This document shows positions 1 to 12,386 of a stretch of 64,000 bases of DNA, piece by piece. The notes under the pieces are model-generated. The model did not search any database. It was not told the DNA's origin and saw only the letters and a program-made list of their open reading frames with translations. The position numbers and the translations under genes were made by a program. Position 1 is the first letter of the stretch. Every line of letters begins with the position of its first letter. The DNA is from Bolinopsis microptera. Its lineage: Eukaryota; Ctenophora; Tentaculata; Lobata; Bolinopsidae. Location: NCBI RefSeq assembly GCF_026151205.1, contig NC_087083.1, positions 10,227,460 through 10,291,459 of the forward strand. The letters run 5' to 3'.

Positions 1-297
1 AAAGATCATAGCAAAGTATGCTATCCTATATGTAAGCTACAATGAGGAAGAAACAGCATTATACAACAGTATTACAATAATAAATATATGGATAATACCA
101 AAATGTAACTATTACTGCTAATAAATACAGTTTAAAGATAAACTTATCAAATTTAAAATTGACACGAAACTAATACGCGGTTTATATTAGAATGCAACAC
201 AAACACTAAACACATCAAATAGAAACAAAAAAAGATATCTCGCACTGTCAGTCATTACATATTACAATTATATAAATAACACCGAAGAACTCTTATA
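1..297. other. AT-rich edge, no gene seen
   Basis: AT-rich sequence without a convincing exon, RNA gene or repeat. It may be the 3' flank of the minus-strand ORFs that follow. Confidence 0.5.
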
Positions 298-489
298 TCA
301 ACAGCTCGAGTAGCGCACACTACTATTCCAATTTGAGTGTCTGACAGTGGCAGGGGAAGCGTCCAAGGTTCGATGCCGCGACCGTGATCTTTTAAACATT
401 TTGTGAAAGTCGTCTTTGTTTAAGAAGGTCCACTTCCAGTAGCCCATTTTCTCCCCACATAACATTTCTTCATCCTCAGTGCTCAGCAA
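298..489 (-). CDS. Possible C-terminal exon, unidentified
   Basis: An open frame that runs in from about position 511 and ends at 298. It contains a Trp-rich stretch (GYWKWTF) followed by a basic Arg/Ser patch. This composition is more protein-like than most chance ORFs here, but I recognise no family. A possible 3' splice acceptor (AAAACAG) lies just before the frame at about 491, so it could be a terminal exon. It cannot be joined in frame to the neighbouring ORF at 498-746 through the 19-base gap. It could also be non-coding. Confidence 0.25.
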   Translation of the reverse strand: MLSTEDEEMLCGEKMGYWKWTFLNKDDFHKMFKRSRSRHRTLDASPATVRHSNWNSSVRYSSC

Positions 490-497
490 GACCTGTT

Positions 498-746
498 TTA
501 TTTTCCATTACAGTAATTCCATGTTCCAATGAAATCTAACTCTTCAATTTTAATATCAGCGGTCGGATCCTGAAATATGGAAGTGAAACTCAGTAAATTT
601 TTACAGTCAAGTAATACTATAACTTCTATTCGTAAAATTTTACAAGATTTGTTTCCAGTTTCGGACAAATTCACAATATTACTACATAACAACTTAGTAA
701 TGTAAGCGCCCTCTCCAAATTTTAATCTGTAGAAGTGCACGTGCAT
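498..746 (-). CDS. Small unidentified ORF (82 aa)
   Basis: An ATG-started frame of 82 codons with protein-like composition, ending in a stop that overlaps an AATAAA-like signal. It has no signal peptide or membrane segment that I can see, and no known motif. The sequence before the ATG (750-850) is locally GC-rich with several GCGC runs, as a promoter might be. An internal acceptor-like site (ATATTTCAG at about 575) leaves open that only the last 25 codons are an exon. Family and function are unknown. Confidence 0.3.
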   Translation of the reverse strand: MHVHFYRLKFGEGAYITKLLCSNIVNLSETGNKSCKILRIEVIVLLDCKNLLSFTSIFQDPTADIKIEELDFIGTWNYCNGK

Positions 747-944
747 ATAACGCGCGGCTTCAATGCAAAAATACGTGTGTGCTCTTGGCGCGCGCTAAAA
801 CTCTGCGCTGAAAATATTGGTTTGGTACCGAGAGTTTTAAAATTCCCGCCAATTTCAAACTCCAGAAAAAGAATCCGAAATTTTGGGACAGCCTAAAACA
901 TATTCTGATTAATGCTTTTCGACTTTATTTGTCCGTAAACTGAC

Positions 945-1000
945 AACTACAGCAAATCTATCTTCTCTACGATCGTAGAGAAGATAGATTTGCTGTAGTT
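945..1000. repeat. Perfect 56-bp palindrome at satellite edge
   Basis: The two 28-base halves, 945-972 and 973-1000, are exact reverse complements with no spacer, centred on GATC. The arm sequence is a near-copy of part of the 52-bp satellite unit that begins five bases later, so the array starts with an inverted copy of its own unit. Confidence 0.9.
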
Positions 1001-1004
1001 CGTA

Positions 1005-3428
1005 CGAACTGGGCCCGAGTTACTTGTTTTAAAATACAGCAAATCCATCTTCTCTACGAACTGGGCCCGAGTTACTTGTTTTAAAATACAGCAAATCCAT
1101 CTTCTCTACGAACTGGGCCCGAGTTACTTGTTTTAAAATACAGCAAATCCATCTTCTCTACGAACTGGGCCCGAGTTACTTGTTTTAAAATACAGCAAAT
1201 CCATCTTCTCTACGAACTGGGCCCGAGTTACTTGTTTTAAAATACAGCAAATCCATCTTCTCTACGAACTGGGCCCGAGTTACTTGTTTTAAAATACAGC
1301 AAATCCATCTTCTCTACGAACTGGGCCCGAGTTACTTGTTTTAAAATACAGCAAATCCATCTTCTCTACGAACTGGGCCCGAGTTACTTGTTTTAAAATA
1401 CAGCAAATCCATCTTCTCTACGAACTGGGCCCGAGTTACTTGTTTTAAAATACAGCAAATCCATCTTCTCTACGAACTGGGCCCGAGTTACTTGTTTTAA
1501 AATACAGCAAATCCATCTTCTCTACGAACTGGGCCCGAGTTACTTGTTTTAAAATACAGCAAATCCATCTTCTCTACGAACTGGGCCCGAGTTACTTGTT
1601 TTAAAGTACAGCAAATCCATCTTCTCTACGAACTGGGCCCGAGTTACTTGTTTTAAAGTACAGCAAATCCATCTTCTCTACGAACTGGGCCCGAGTTACT
1701 TGTTTTAAAATACAGCAAATCCATCTTCTCTACGAACTGGGCCCGAGTTACTTGTTTTAAAATACAGCAAATCCATCTTCTCTACGAACTGGGCCCGAGT
1801 TACTTGTTTTAAAATACAGCAAATCCATCTTCTCTACGAACTGGGCCCGAGTTACTTGTTTTAAAATACAGCAAATCCATCTTCTCTACGAACTGGGCCC
1901 GAGTTACTTGTTTTAAAGTACAGCAAATCCATCTTCTCTACGAACTGGGCCCGAGTTACTTGTTTTAAAGTACAGCAAATCCATCTTCTCTACGAACTGG
2001 GCCCGAGTTACTTGTTTTAAAGTACAGCAAATCCATCTTCTCTACGAACTGGGCCCGAGTTACTTGTTTTAAAGTACAGCAAATCCATCTTCTCTACGAA
2101 CTGGGCCCGAGTTACTTGTTTTAAAGTACAGCAAATCCATCTTCTCTACGAACTGGGCCCGAGTTACTTGTTTTAAAATACAGCAAATCCATCTTCTCTA
2201 CGAACTGGGCCCGAGTTACTTGTTTTAAAATACAGCAAATCCATCTTCTCTACGAACTGGGCCCGAGTTACTTGTTTTAAAATACAGCAAATCCATCTTC
2301 TCTACGAACTGGGCCCGAGTTACTTGTTTTAAAATACAGCAAATCCATCTTCTCTACGAACTGGGCCCGAGTTACTTGTTTTAAAATACAGCAAATCCAT
2401 CTTCTCTACGAACTGGGCCCGAGTTACTTGTTTTAAAATACAGCAAATCCATCTTCTCTACGAACTGGGCCCGAGTTACTTGTTTTAAAATACAGCAAAT
2501 CCATCTTCTCTACGAACTGGGCCCGAGTTACTTGTTTTAAAATACAGCAAATCCATCTTCTCTACGAACTGGGCCCGAGTTACTTGTTTTAAAATACAGC
2601 AAATCCATCTTCTCTACGAACTGGGCCCGAGTTACTTGTTTTAAAATACAGCAAATCCATCTTCTCTACGAACTGGGCCCGAGTTACTTGTTTTAAAATA
2701 CAGCAAATCCATCTTCTCTACGAACTGGGCCCGAGTTACTTGTTTTAAAATACAGCAAATCCATCTTCTCTACGAACTGGGCCCGAGTTACTTGTTTTAA
2801 AATACAGCAAATCCATCTTCTCTACGAACTGGGCCCGAGTTACTTGTTTTAAAATACAGCAAATCCATCTTCTCTACGAACTGGGCCCGAGTTACTTGTT
2901 TTAAAGTACAGCAAATCCATCTTCTCTACGAACTGGGCCCGAGTTACTTGTTTTAAAGTACAGCAAATCCATCTTCTCTACGAACTGGGCCCGAGTTACT
3001 TGTTTTAAAATACAGCAAATCCATCTTCTCTACGAACTGGGCCCGAGTTACTTGTTTTAAAATACAGCAAATCCATCTTCTCTACGAACTGGGCCCGAGT
3101 TACTTGTTTTAAAATACAGCAAATCCATCTTCTCTACGAACTGGGCCCGAGTTACTTGTTTTAAAATACAGCAAATCCATCTTCTCTACGAACTGGGCCC
3201 GAGTTACTTGTTTTAAAATACAGCAAATCCATCTTCTCTACGAACTGGGCCCGAGTTACTTGTTTTAAAATACAGCAAATCCATCTTCTCTACGAACTGG
3301 GCCCGAGTTACTTGTTTTAAAATACAGCAAATCCATCTTCTCTACGAACTGGGCCCGAGTTACTTGTTTTAAAATACAGCAAATCCATCTTCTCTACGAA
3401 CTGGGCCAGAGTTACTTGTTTTAAAATA
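1005..3428. repeat. 52-bp satellite, about 46-47 copies
   Basis: Head-to-tail copies of a 52-base unit containing CGAACTGGGCCCGAG and CAGCAAATCCATC, almost without divergence. The only common variant is TTTTAAAATA versus TTTTAAAGTA. The last copy has GGGCCAGAG in place of GGGCCCGAG. No coding potential is evident. The near identity implies recent amplification or active homogenisation. Confidence 0.97.
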
Positions 3429-5569
3429 CGACAAAGTTAACTGCTGAATGTTCCCGGTCAAAAATTAATTATAGTTTATATTAAAATATTGTCTATTGTC
3501 TATGTTTTACTATAATGCTGGGAGCCTTGTTGTAAATAATAGGGTACATACCATTCCTTGAAAGTCGTTATTTCGGAGTGAGCAATCATTTTGTTGACTA
3601 GCGAATCTAAATTGAAATAGTCGAATATCACTCAATTTCAGTTGCAGGTCGACATCCTTAAAATTAGAGAGCAAATAATTTTATTTTGTACTCTACTTCA
3701 GTCAATATAAATAGAAATTACAGCAATTTGAAGTAACAGCATATCAAGCTATATCATACATAATTATGAAAGCCTCGCAGAGATCTCGATTAAATCTGTA
3801 AACGTACATTTAACGGTAAGATATATAGATAGCGCGCAAAATAAGCGCACGCATAAAACTAATATGGCTGCCACACAAAGCTACAAACTGGAACAAGAAA
3901 TGAAAATTGTGAATTCAACCAGCTTGGATACTATTATCCAACGCGACATTGGTTTGGGCGCATTATCGACACGTTTTAAATGCGCGGAACAATTTTGTGC
4001 GCGGCACTAGCATTTTAAATTTTAAAAATTCAAATCATAGCCTGAGTTATGGTTATTTTTCAAGACAAATTTTGAGGCAAATTTTACGTGTAAATTATTC
4101 ATTTTTCATTCATGATCACTCATAATTTGAACAATTTACCTTGGATTGAATTGAACTCTTCAGTATTCGATGATTAAAACAATTGTTTTAAGAACAGAGT
4201 AGTTTTAAAGCTAAACATTCGCAATTTGTCTTAACAGGAGTCTTGGGAGAATTATAAAAATGAAATTTAAACGTTTTAGCGGCGCATGAAGCCCGCGGCG
4301 TTCGCTGGGGTGTTTGTATATTTGCTAAATTAAAAAAACAGTAGGAATAGAAACGTCGAAGGTCTTGCGCTTATTTCAGTCCCAAAATATACTCTAATCA
4401 TAAACTTCATAAAACCCACTGAAAATGATGTCTACAGGCATATTAAGCCCTTACACCTTCCCAAATCATTTAGCAAGGATTCAGAGCCAGTTTTTAAAAT
4501 TAGCTTTCGAATATCATTGTTAAGACATAAAACTATAAATAAATGAGTGCCTTTTTCAGTTTTCTCTTTCGTCTCGATATTTTCTCTTTCATTTTAACAT
4601 TATACATTAGTAAAAGCAATCAGCGATCTTTATTAATCATTGAAGGAGTAGAGTAATTGGTCCTCGTCAATGTTTAGTGTCTGATTACAGTTTCGGTCCG
4701 ACCTCCACAACTGAAAAGATATTGGGGGTATTATCAGTTATGTAAATGGAAAAATTATATTTGCATCATAAAACTATGAAAACATTGAAACTAATGTTTT
4801 TGAAGGCTCGCCTATTCGTTTAAGCAATCAAATAGTCAGTGCATGCACAGTAAAGAACAGTTGAAGGCACCGGGAATGTTTCAAATATAACCTCTGTCTA
4901 CTATCAAGTATCAGACCACACACTCCACTGTCCACTATGTACTATAATGTACAATGGCAATTAAAATGTGTTCCCGGCATTTTAAAATGCGCGCATCTTG
5001 CGCCGTGACCATGACGGTCACAGCGCATGCTGGTGAACGGAGGTAGGCTGGTGAACGAGTTATTGGGACAAAATTGGAACATTTTGGAACATTGGTTACA
5101 TCGGTTGTAGACATGCAGTGATTCCCAAACTTGGTTTGAGTGGTCCTAGGACCAATCTAAACGCTTTCCGGCCAGTTTTAAACCGTTCTATCTGAGCACT
5201 TTTAGTTTTAGGAGAATATTAATTTTTGTTCATTTTCGTGCATTCCATGAACCTGGGTAATTTTCATGCTCATTGGAATTTAGAAGGTAAAATAACTCAC
5301 GTAACAGTGCTCCCGACAAGTTTCACGGATATAGTGATTGAGTTTCTAGTCACCTAGCCTCTTGGCCTGAAAGATTTCTTGTTCGGCAGGGTGACTGCTT
5401 GAACGTCAACTTCAACCTTTCCCACTGTGCACTGCATCGAATCGAGGTAGAGTTGTTAACTGAAATATTGCATTCAGTCTAGCGACCTTTAAATCTGGGT
5501 CAAACTTAGTATTTCTGAAAGTTTCGCAAAATTTTATTGATTACAGAGGGTGTGTCACGCCACTCTCTC
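3429..5569. other. Gene-free AT-rich stretch
   Basis: No ORF or splice-bounded exon with protein-like content was found. It contains scattered short GC-rich bits such as GCGCGC near 3830 and 3990, and a small inverted repeat (TGACCATGACGGTCA) near 5010. The part from about 5400 may belong to the LINE remnant that follows. Confidence 0.5.
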
Positions 5570-5905
5570 CTTAAGATCTTGCAGATGTTAGCACCATACC
5601 GTACCTGTTCATTATAATAGCCCTAGACTATTGCATGAGACAAGCCTTAAGCAAGCACCCTGAAATAGGATTTACCATTAAAAGCCTTATAGGAGTAGGA
5701 GAGTCAATGTGGAGAAGATATCGGTCACTGGTTTTGTGGATGACATTGCTCTGATAGCAGATACTGAAAAGGAGACAGAGACGCTGATGCAAGAGATAGA
5801 AAGGGTTGCTGCCACAGTGGGACTTAGAATGAATGAAGGGAAAAACTAAATTCATTACTCAGAACATCGAGAACCCTGATACCATCAAGTCTCTGGGTAA
5901 CCATG
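5570..5905 (+). pseudogene. Broken LINE reverse transcriptase fragment
   Basis: The plus strand encodes pieces of a non-LTR reverse transcriptase. An upstream part reads PYLFIIIALDYCMRQ, matching the conserved LAPYLFI..LDY block. The catalytic block reads FVDDIALIADT at about 5729-5761, with FVDD in place of the common F/YADD. After it comes an EIERVAATVGLRMN segment typical of the next conserved block. The frame shifts between the two blocks and again in the AAAAA run near 5845, and an in-frame stop follows, so the copy is dead. It lies directly before two 60-bp duplicates and the long satellite. Confidence 0.8.
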
Positions 5906-6026
5906 CTGAAAGAAAGCCTGTCTCTGAAGAAGGAGAGACGATAAAAACGTGATACGATACGGTATGTTGAAATAAAGCCAGTCTCTGAAGAAGGAGAGAT
6001 GATAAATACGTGATACGAAACGGTAT
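5905..6026. repeat. Two-copy ~60-bp tandem duplication
   Basis: Two adjacent copies share GTCTCTGAAGAAGGAGAGA and GTGATACGA(T/A)ACGGTATG. They bridge the LINE fragment and the 340-bp satellite. Confidence 0.7.
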
Positions 6027-8921
6027 GCGAAAGCTATGTAGTTGATCAGACTTAAAGTTACGTGTTCTTAAGAGGGTGAGAGGTTCTTTAGTAAGGCCGA
6101 CTGATTAAATGAGGCTCTGAAATGAACAGGAATCTAGCGATAATAGCATGGAGAGTGGGGAAAATCAAAAAGCGGAATAAATAATCTAACTCTAAGTTAA
6201 CGATAAACTGGTACAGAAATCAAAAGTCCGAACAAGGAGTCTAGGAGTAGGAAATAGCTGTGAACCAAACAAACAGAATGGCACCCGTGCATGATATATT
6301 AAAATATGTACCGTTCTAGGATGCCTCCGCAAACTTTTGCTCCTCTGTAAATGCACGTGTTAGTGCTGTAGCGAAAGCTATGTAGTCGATCAGACTTCAA
6401 GTTACGTGTTCTTATTAGGGTGAGAGGTTCTTTAGTAAGGCCGACTGATTAAATGAGGCTCTGAAATGAACAGGAATCTAGCAATAATAGCATGGAGAGT
6501 GGGGAAAATCAAAACGCGGAATAATAATCTAACTCTAAGTTAACGATAAACTGGTACAGAAATCAAAAGTCTAGGAGTAGGAAATAGCTGTGAACCAAAC
6601 AAACAGAATGGCACCCGTGCATGATATGTTAAAATATGTACCGTTCTAGGATGCCTCCGCAAACTTTTGCTCCTCTGTAAATGCACGTGTTAGTGCTGTA
6701 GCGAAAGCTATGTAGTCGATCAGACTTCAAGTTACGTGTTCTTATTAGGGTGAGAGGTTCTTTAGTAAGGCCGACTGATTAAATGAGGCTCTGAAATGAA
6801 CAGGAATCTAGCAATAATAGCATGGAGAGTGGGGAAAATCAAAAAGCGGAATAAATAATGTAACTCTAAGTTAACGATAAACTGGTACAGAAATCAAAAG
6901 TCCGAACACGGAGTCTAGGAGTAGGAAATAGCTGTGAACCAAACAAACAGAATGGCACCCGTGCATGATATGTTAAAATATGTACCGTTCTAGGATGCCT
7001 CCGCAAACTTTTGCTCCTCTGTAAATGCACGTGTTAGTGCTGTAGCGAAAGCTATGTAGTCGATCAGACTTCAAGTTACGTGTTCTTATTAGAGTGAGAG
7101 GTTCTTTAGTAAGGCCGACTGATTAAATGAGGCTCTAAAATGAACGGGAATCTAGCAATAATAGCATGGAGAGTGGGGAAAATCAAAAAGCGGAATAAAT
7201 AATCTAACTCTAAGTTAACGATAAACTGGTACAGAAATCAAAAGTCCGAACAAGGAGTCTAGGAGTAGGAAATAGCTGTGAACCAAACAAACAGAATGGC
7301 ACCCGTGCATGATATATTAAAATATGTACCGTTCTAGGATGCCTCCGCAAACTTTTGCTCCTCTGTAAATGCACGAGTTAGTGCTGTAGCGAAAGCTATG
7401 TAGTCGATCAGACTTCAAGTTACGTGTTCTTATTAGGGTGAGAGGTTCTTTAGTAACTGTAAGGCCGACTGATTAAATGAGGCTCTGAAATGAACAGGAA
7501 TCTAGCAATAATAGCATGGAGAGTGGGGAAAATCAAAACGCGGAATAATAATCTAACTCTAAGTTAACGATAATAAACTGGTACAGAAATCAAAAGTCTA
7601 GGAGTAGGAAATAGCTGTGAACCAAACAAACAGAATGGCACCCGTGCATGATATGTTAAAATATGTACCGTTCTAGGATGCCTCCGCAAACTTTTGCTCC
7701 TCTGTAAATGCACGTGTTAGTGCTGTAGCGAAAGCTATGTAGTCGATCAGACTTCAAGTTACGTGTTCTTATTAGGGTGAGAGGTTCTTTAGTAAGGCCG
7801 ACTGATTAAATGAGGCTCTGAAATGAACAGGAATCTAGCAATAATAGCATGGAGAGTGGGGAAAATCAAAAAGCGGAATAAATAATCTAACTTTAAGTTA
7901 ACGATAAACTGGTACAGAAATCAAAAGTCCGAACACGGAGTCTAGGAGTAGGAAATAGCTGTGAACCAAACAAACAGAATGGCACCCGTGCATGATATGT
8001 TAAAATATGTACCGTTCTAGGATGCCTCCGCAAACTTTTGCTCCTCTGTAAATGCACGTGTTAGTGCTGTAGCGAAAGCTATGTAGTCGATCAGACTTCA
8101 AGTTACGTGTTCTTATTAGAGTGAGAGGTTCTTTAGTAAGGCCGACTGATTAAATGAGGCTCTAAAATGAACGGGAATCTAGCAATAATAGCATGGAGAG
8201 TGGGGAAAATCAAAAAGCGGAATAAATAATCTAACTCTAAGTTAATGATAAACTGGTACAGAAATCAAAAGTCCGAACACGGAGTCTAGGAGTAGGAAAT
8301 AGCTGTGAACCTAACAAACAGAATGGCACCCGTGCATGATATATTAAAATATGTACCGTTCTAGGATGCCTCCGCAAACTTTTGCTCCTCTGTAAATGCA
8401 CGTGTTAGTGCTGTAGCGAAAGCTATGTAGTTGATCAGACTTAAAGTTACGTGTTCTTATTAGAGTGAGAGGTTCTTTAGTAAGGCCGACTGATTAAATG
8501 AGGCTCTAAAATGAACGGGAATCTAGCATGGAGAGTGGGGAAAATCAAAAAGCGGAATAAATAATCTAACTCTAAGTTAACGATAAACTGGTACAGAAAT
8601 CAAAAGTCCGAACACGGAGTCTAGGAGTAGGAAATAGCTGTGAACCAAACAAACAGAATGGCACCTGTGCATGATATATTAAAATATGTACCGTTCTAGG
8701 ATGCCTCCGCAAACTTTTGCTCCTCTGTAAATGCACGTGTTAGTGCTGTAGCGAAAGCTATGTAGTCGATCAGACTTCAAGTTACGTGTTCTTATTAGGG
8801 TGAGAGGTTCTTTAGTAAGGCCGACTGATTAAATGAGGCTCTAAAATGAACGGGAATCTAGCAATAATAGCATGGAGAGTGGGGAAAGTCAAAAAGCGGA
8901 ATAAATAATCTAACTCTAAGT
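6027..8921. repeat. 330-344-bp satellite, eight copies plus a partial
   Basis: Units begin with GCGAAAGCTATGTAGT at about 6027, 6371, 6701, 7045, 7389, 7728, 8072, 8416 and 8751. Length differs through small indels: a missing CCGAACA(C/A)GGAGT piece in some units, an extra CTGT in one, and a missing AATAAT in another. The last unit stops at about 8921. Copies alternate between sequence subtypes, which suggests blocks of two or more units were duplicated together. No open frame spans a unit. Confidence 0.95.
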
Positions 8922-10514
8922 TCTCCACTACCTGAATATTGATCGGGAACAGGTTAGCCGCGTATGTGGAAAGAGTGAGTTAGATTATAGGTAACAACGG
9001 GTAGTCTCAAGCTACCCGTCTTTGCACCGTAACTTAGCCATCTGATCTAGAAGAGGAAGGGAGGTTATCATCTACACATACTGTATTAGGAAGTTAATCG
9101 TGTCCTAGCTACAGATCATACCTTATTAAGAAGTTTATCGTATCCTGAAAAAAATACCTTATTAGGAAGAATATCGTGTCCTAGAAACAGGCCATATAAC
9201 AGAATTATCACTTTCTCCTCCTCCCAATCCACAGTATTCCGGAGTTTCTGCAACGTCACTAAAACTGCAAAACATTGTAAGTTCATATGTAGATTCTATA
9301 AAAGGTTTGAATTAAAGCAGAGAGGTTAATAAGCACTTATCATATTTAGATTATATGTTATAGTTCAGTCAGTTTTTTTTTAGACGCCTCCATGAACCAC
9401 CACGGGGCGACCTGCCCAGTAGTAAGAGCTGCCCAGTAGTAAGAGCTGCAGGAAATCACAAAAGCAATGAGGAATGTTGAAATTAAATGACTTTTGTCAT
9501 TTATGGGTGCTTGTATAATAATTTTACCGCAAGATTTTGATAATCTTTGTAATAAACTAGTGCAATGATTGGACAAGTCACAATCAACAATGATAAAAGT
9601 GTTTTATATAAAATAACCTAAAGCGAGAATGTCGTTAGTTAACTATAAAATACAGTACCAAGCGATGTATTAAAGTAACACAATTATACTCGTTCTAATT
9701 GATATTAGCTTACTTTGATTCAACGAAAACCTACCTTTTATCTGCTTTCGTGAAATTCAAAAGTGATTTTAAAGTAACACGAGCCCTTTAAAGCTTGCAG
9801 GGGTTCCTCCTATTATCGTTGATCAATTATGTACCAAGTACACTATGTAATACAGCAAAGTCGTCAGTCGATAACTGCTGTTAAAGCCATGAAAGTTCAA
9901 AGCGAGTGCAGAAACAAGAAATGGCGCGAAATCATAATGTTCAAGCCACACGTACAACGTATGATCTGCATTATGCTCCTTCATCAACTAATTCTAGTTT
10001 TAAACGATTTTGACACGCTAAAATGCGCGCGTGGATTTGCGCGGCGCGTAGAAAAATTTTAAAGCTGTCGGATAGAGGTTAATAAATTTTTCTACTGTCA
10101 ACACAGCCCAAGTTATTCATGTTTTAATATCAAAAAATGTCCGATTTTTTTGTATTATTTTTAACTAATTTCCTTTTCAAATCGCTGCCACATCAAAATT
10201 ATTTTACGAAAGTACATTAAATTTTTACAGAAAGCAAGCTTAATCGTTTTAGAACTAAATTAAAAAAGAATTTAATATAAAAATGTTAAAACTTTAAAAT
10301 TATCGATGGAATAAATTGCCAACGTCCAAATATGTGTAAAATACGACGAAGAGCGGTCACAACACTGCGCGCAGCGGTGCAATTGCATCAAAGTTTTCTC
10401 CAGAAATTGGACATGCTGCTTGCAGTACCTTGATGGCGACTTTTTTCCCTCTTACCGACGTTACTCATACTGATCATTAATTTCATAATTTCAGTAAAAA
10501 CCGCGAAATCTCGG
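8922..10514. other. Intergenic stretch with minor duplications
   Basis: No supported gene. It contains an 18-bp tandem duplicate near 9417-9450 (GCCCAGTAGTAAGAGCT) and a short inverted repeat (GGTAGTCTCAAGCTACC) near 9001. The ORFs at 9358-9576 and 9829-10062 lack protein-like features. Confidence 0.45.
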
Positions 10515-10733
10515 TAGTAGAGGCTCTTACGGGCATTGTCTGCTCGATACGCTAGGGACCCCAGATACACCTTACTAGACGTATTTTTGACCGTAGAATC
10601 GATTAAAAGTGGTTTTAAGATGATTGGACTGACTTTTTGGGGGTAAAATTGCAAAAAAACCGATTTTTGGTTAAAAAATAGGCCAAAAAACCATGTTTTT
10701 TGATATTTTGAACAAGTTAATTTTGTTGGCATG
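10515..10733 (-). repeat. Dispersed repeat, inverted copy of 27024-27230
   Basis: The reverse complement of this segment matches the plus strand at 27024-27230 over about 210 bp with few differences, including ATCGATTCTACGGTC and GCCCGTAAGAGCCTCTACTA. A short related piece also occurs near 11360-11385. The overlapping 128-codon ORF is a by-product of the element. The family is not identified. Confidence 0.85.
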
Positions 10734-11535
10734 TCGGCAAAACTTGCATGGAGATAGCTAAAACACAGCCGCACAAGATGATATAAAAATTTGAAAAATC
10801 CCTCTATTTTTTTGGGGGTAAAAATCCAAAAAAGTGGTAAAAATTTGACTTTTTTTGCTTGAAGTTTGAATAATTTTTTGCAGTTGCATTAAATCAACCC
10901 AAAAATAGTCACATCGTGTTTGCCTAAATTTTTCCTTTCCGAGAAGTACCCACTTCATATACTTTATCGAAGTTTGAATATTGTCACTCCGCAAGCGTTT
11001 TTGCCGAATTTTCGACGCGCACTACGCGCAAAAGCATTTAGTTGTTATCAATTGGCAGCCGCGCGTTCATCATAAATTTCAAACAGCTATAAGTATAACT
11101 CAGCGAGATTATGTCCGTTCTAGCTCATATTTTCACACTAAATAGAAAATAATGTGATCTTATTGCTGACAAAATATGAATATAATTACTCTATTTGCCT
11201 TAGAGTAATAGACTGTCAAAGTTTAAACGCGCATTGGTATAGCAGGTGACTAATAAGGCCAAATTTATTATTCTTAACATATTATCGATCCTTAGACATC
11301 ATACTATTGTGTCCAATTAGCGGTTAGGTCTCCAAACTCGTAGCAGAAAACACGTCTTTTTGCCCGTAAGAGCCTCTACTACGGTCAAAGGGACGGCACA
11401 AAAGATAATTTTTTTTAAATCTTCCGAAATGTACTTTTATAATCTATTCCTCATTTATACATCATAATTCGTTGTATTTTTGGACGCTAATTTGAGAATT
11501 TCCGATTAAAAATCCCGACCGCGTTGGAAAATCCT
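10734..11535. other. Gene-free stretch
   Basis: No convincing exon. A fragment of the 10.5/27.0-kb repeat (GCCCGTAAGAGCCTCTACTAC) occurs around 11363. Confidence 0.4.
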
Positions 11536-11662
11536 TTAACAGATGTTACTCGTATAAATTTCTTCGAAGTAGCGCGCGCCGCTATTTCTTCTCGAAGTGT
11601 TGCCCGAGGCAAGTGCTACAAAGTAGCGCGCGTCGGGCTAGTCCATTAACAATTAACAATGG
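11536..11662 (+). repeat. Dispersed GC-rich ~125-bp element, copy 1
   Basis: It shares GATGTTACTCGT, TTTCTTCGAAGTAGCGCGCG, TCTCGAA and a final CCATTAACAATGG-like end with 61785-61905 and 61993-62112. It contains two copies of AAGTAGCGCGCG separated by about 50 bases. The class is unknown. Confidence 0.8.
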
Positions 11663-11769
11663 ACAAAAAACTATACAGTCGATCTTCAAGATTTTTTTTC
11701 TAAAAGGGGCCCCCGACAGTTGAAGCCAACTCGCATCGATGTCCGATGTACCATTGTGGCACTAGGCCA

Positions 11770-11945
11770 CGCCTTTACTACTTACTGGGCGGCGCTCAGC
11801 CTTTCAACTGTCATTCTGCCGGATCCTCATGAACATAATAGCCTCAGCCCACAGCCTGGGGTCTCTTACTGGGCCGCGCTCAGCCTGTCATTCCGCCAAA
11901 TCTTTATTCGGCGGATATTAATGAACATAATAGCCTGGGGTCCTC
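11770..11945 (+). repeat. Two-copy ~90-bp tandem duplication
   Basis: TACTGGGC(G/C)GCGCTCAGCCT followed by ATGAACATAATAGCCT occurs twice. The 102-codon ORF covering it is explained by the duplication. Confidence 0.6.
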
Positions 11946-12386
11946 AGGTAAGGGGTCTCCAGCCCCAGGTAAAGCCACACATCGTCAATCAACTTCGTGG
12001 CTTTTCATTTTTGCCGCATATAACATAAAAGTGTGAAGTGCGCGGCCCGGCAGATAAAAAGCAATCCAGACTTCTGAAATTCCTCAGATCCAGACGGGAA
12101 ATTTTCCAGCGTCCGAAAATACATCGATTAAAGTTGGTCTCAATTATTAAACTGTCGGGGGGGGGGGGGCTTTTTTTTAAATCTCGAAAATCGACTGTAG
12201 TGATTTAGCATGCTAGAGACCAGCAGGCTGCGTAACTGGTACATGATAACGGATGCCAGGCGCGCCTTTGTCATTGCACTATTGAATGTATTCGACGAGT
12301 TTGCCTAGGTTTTACTATTTTGCAGCCGCAAACCGAACGAAGCTTTTTTATTCAGTTGCTTAATTTTAACCTCTACTTCAAACAGT

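Noticed and set aside
491-509. 19-base intron joining the ORFs at 498-746 and 298-489
   Set aside because: GT...AG ends exist, but joining there gives an immediate stop; the size is also implausible for a metazoan intron.
1005-3428. CRISPR-like array
   Set aside because: The whole 52-bp unit repeats with no variable spacers, in a genome with introns; it is a satellite.
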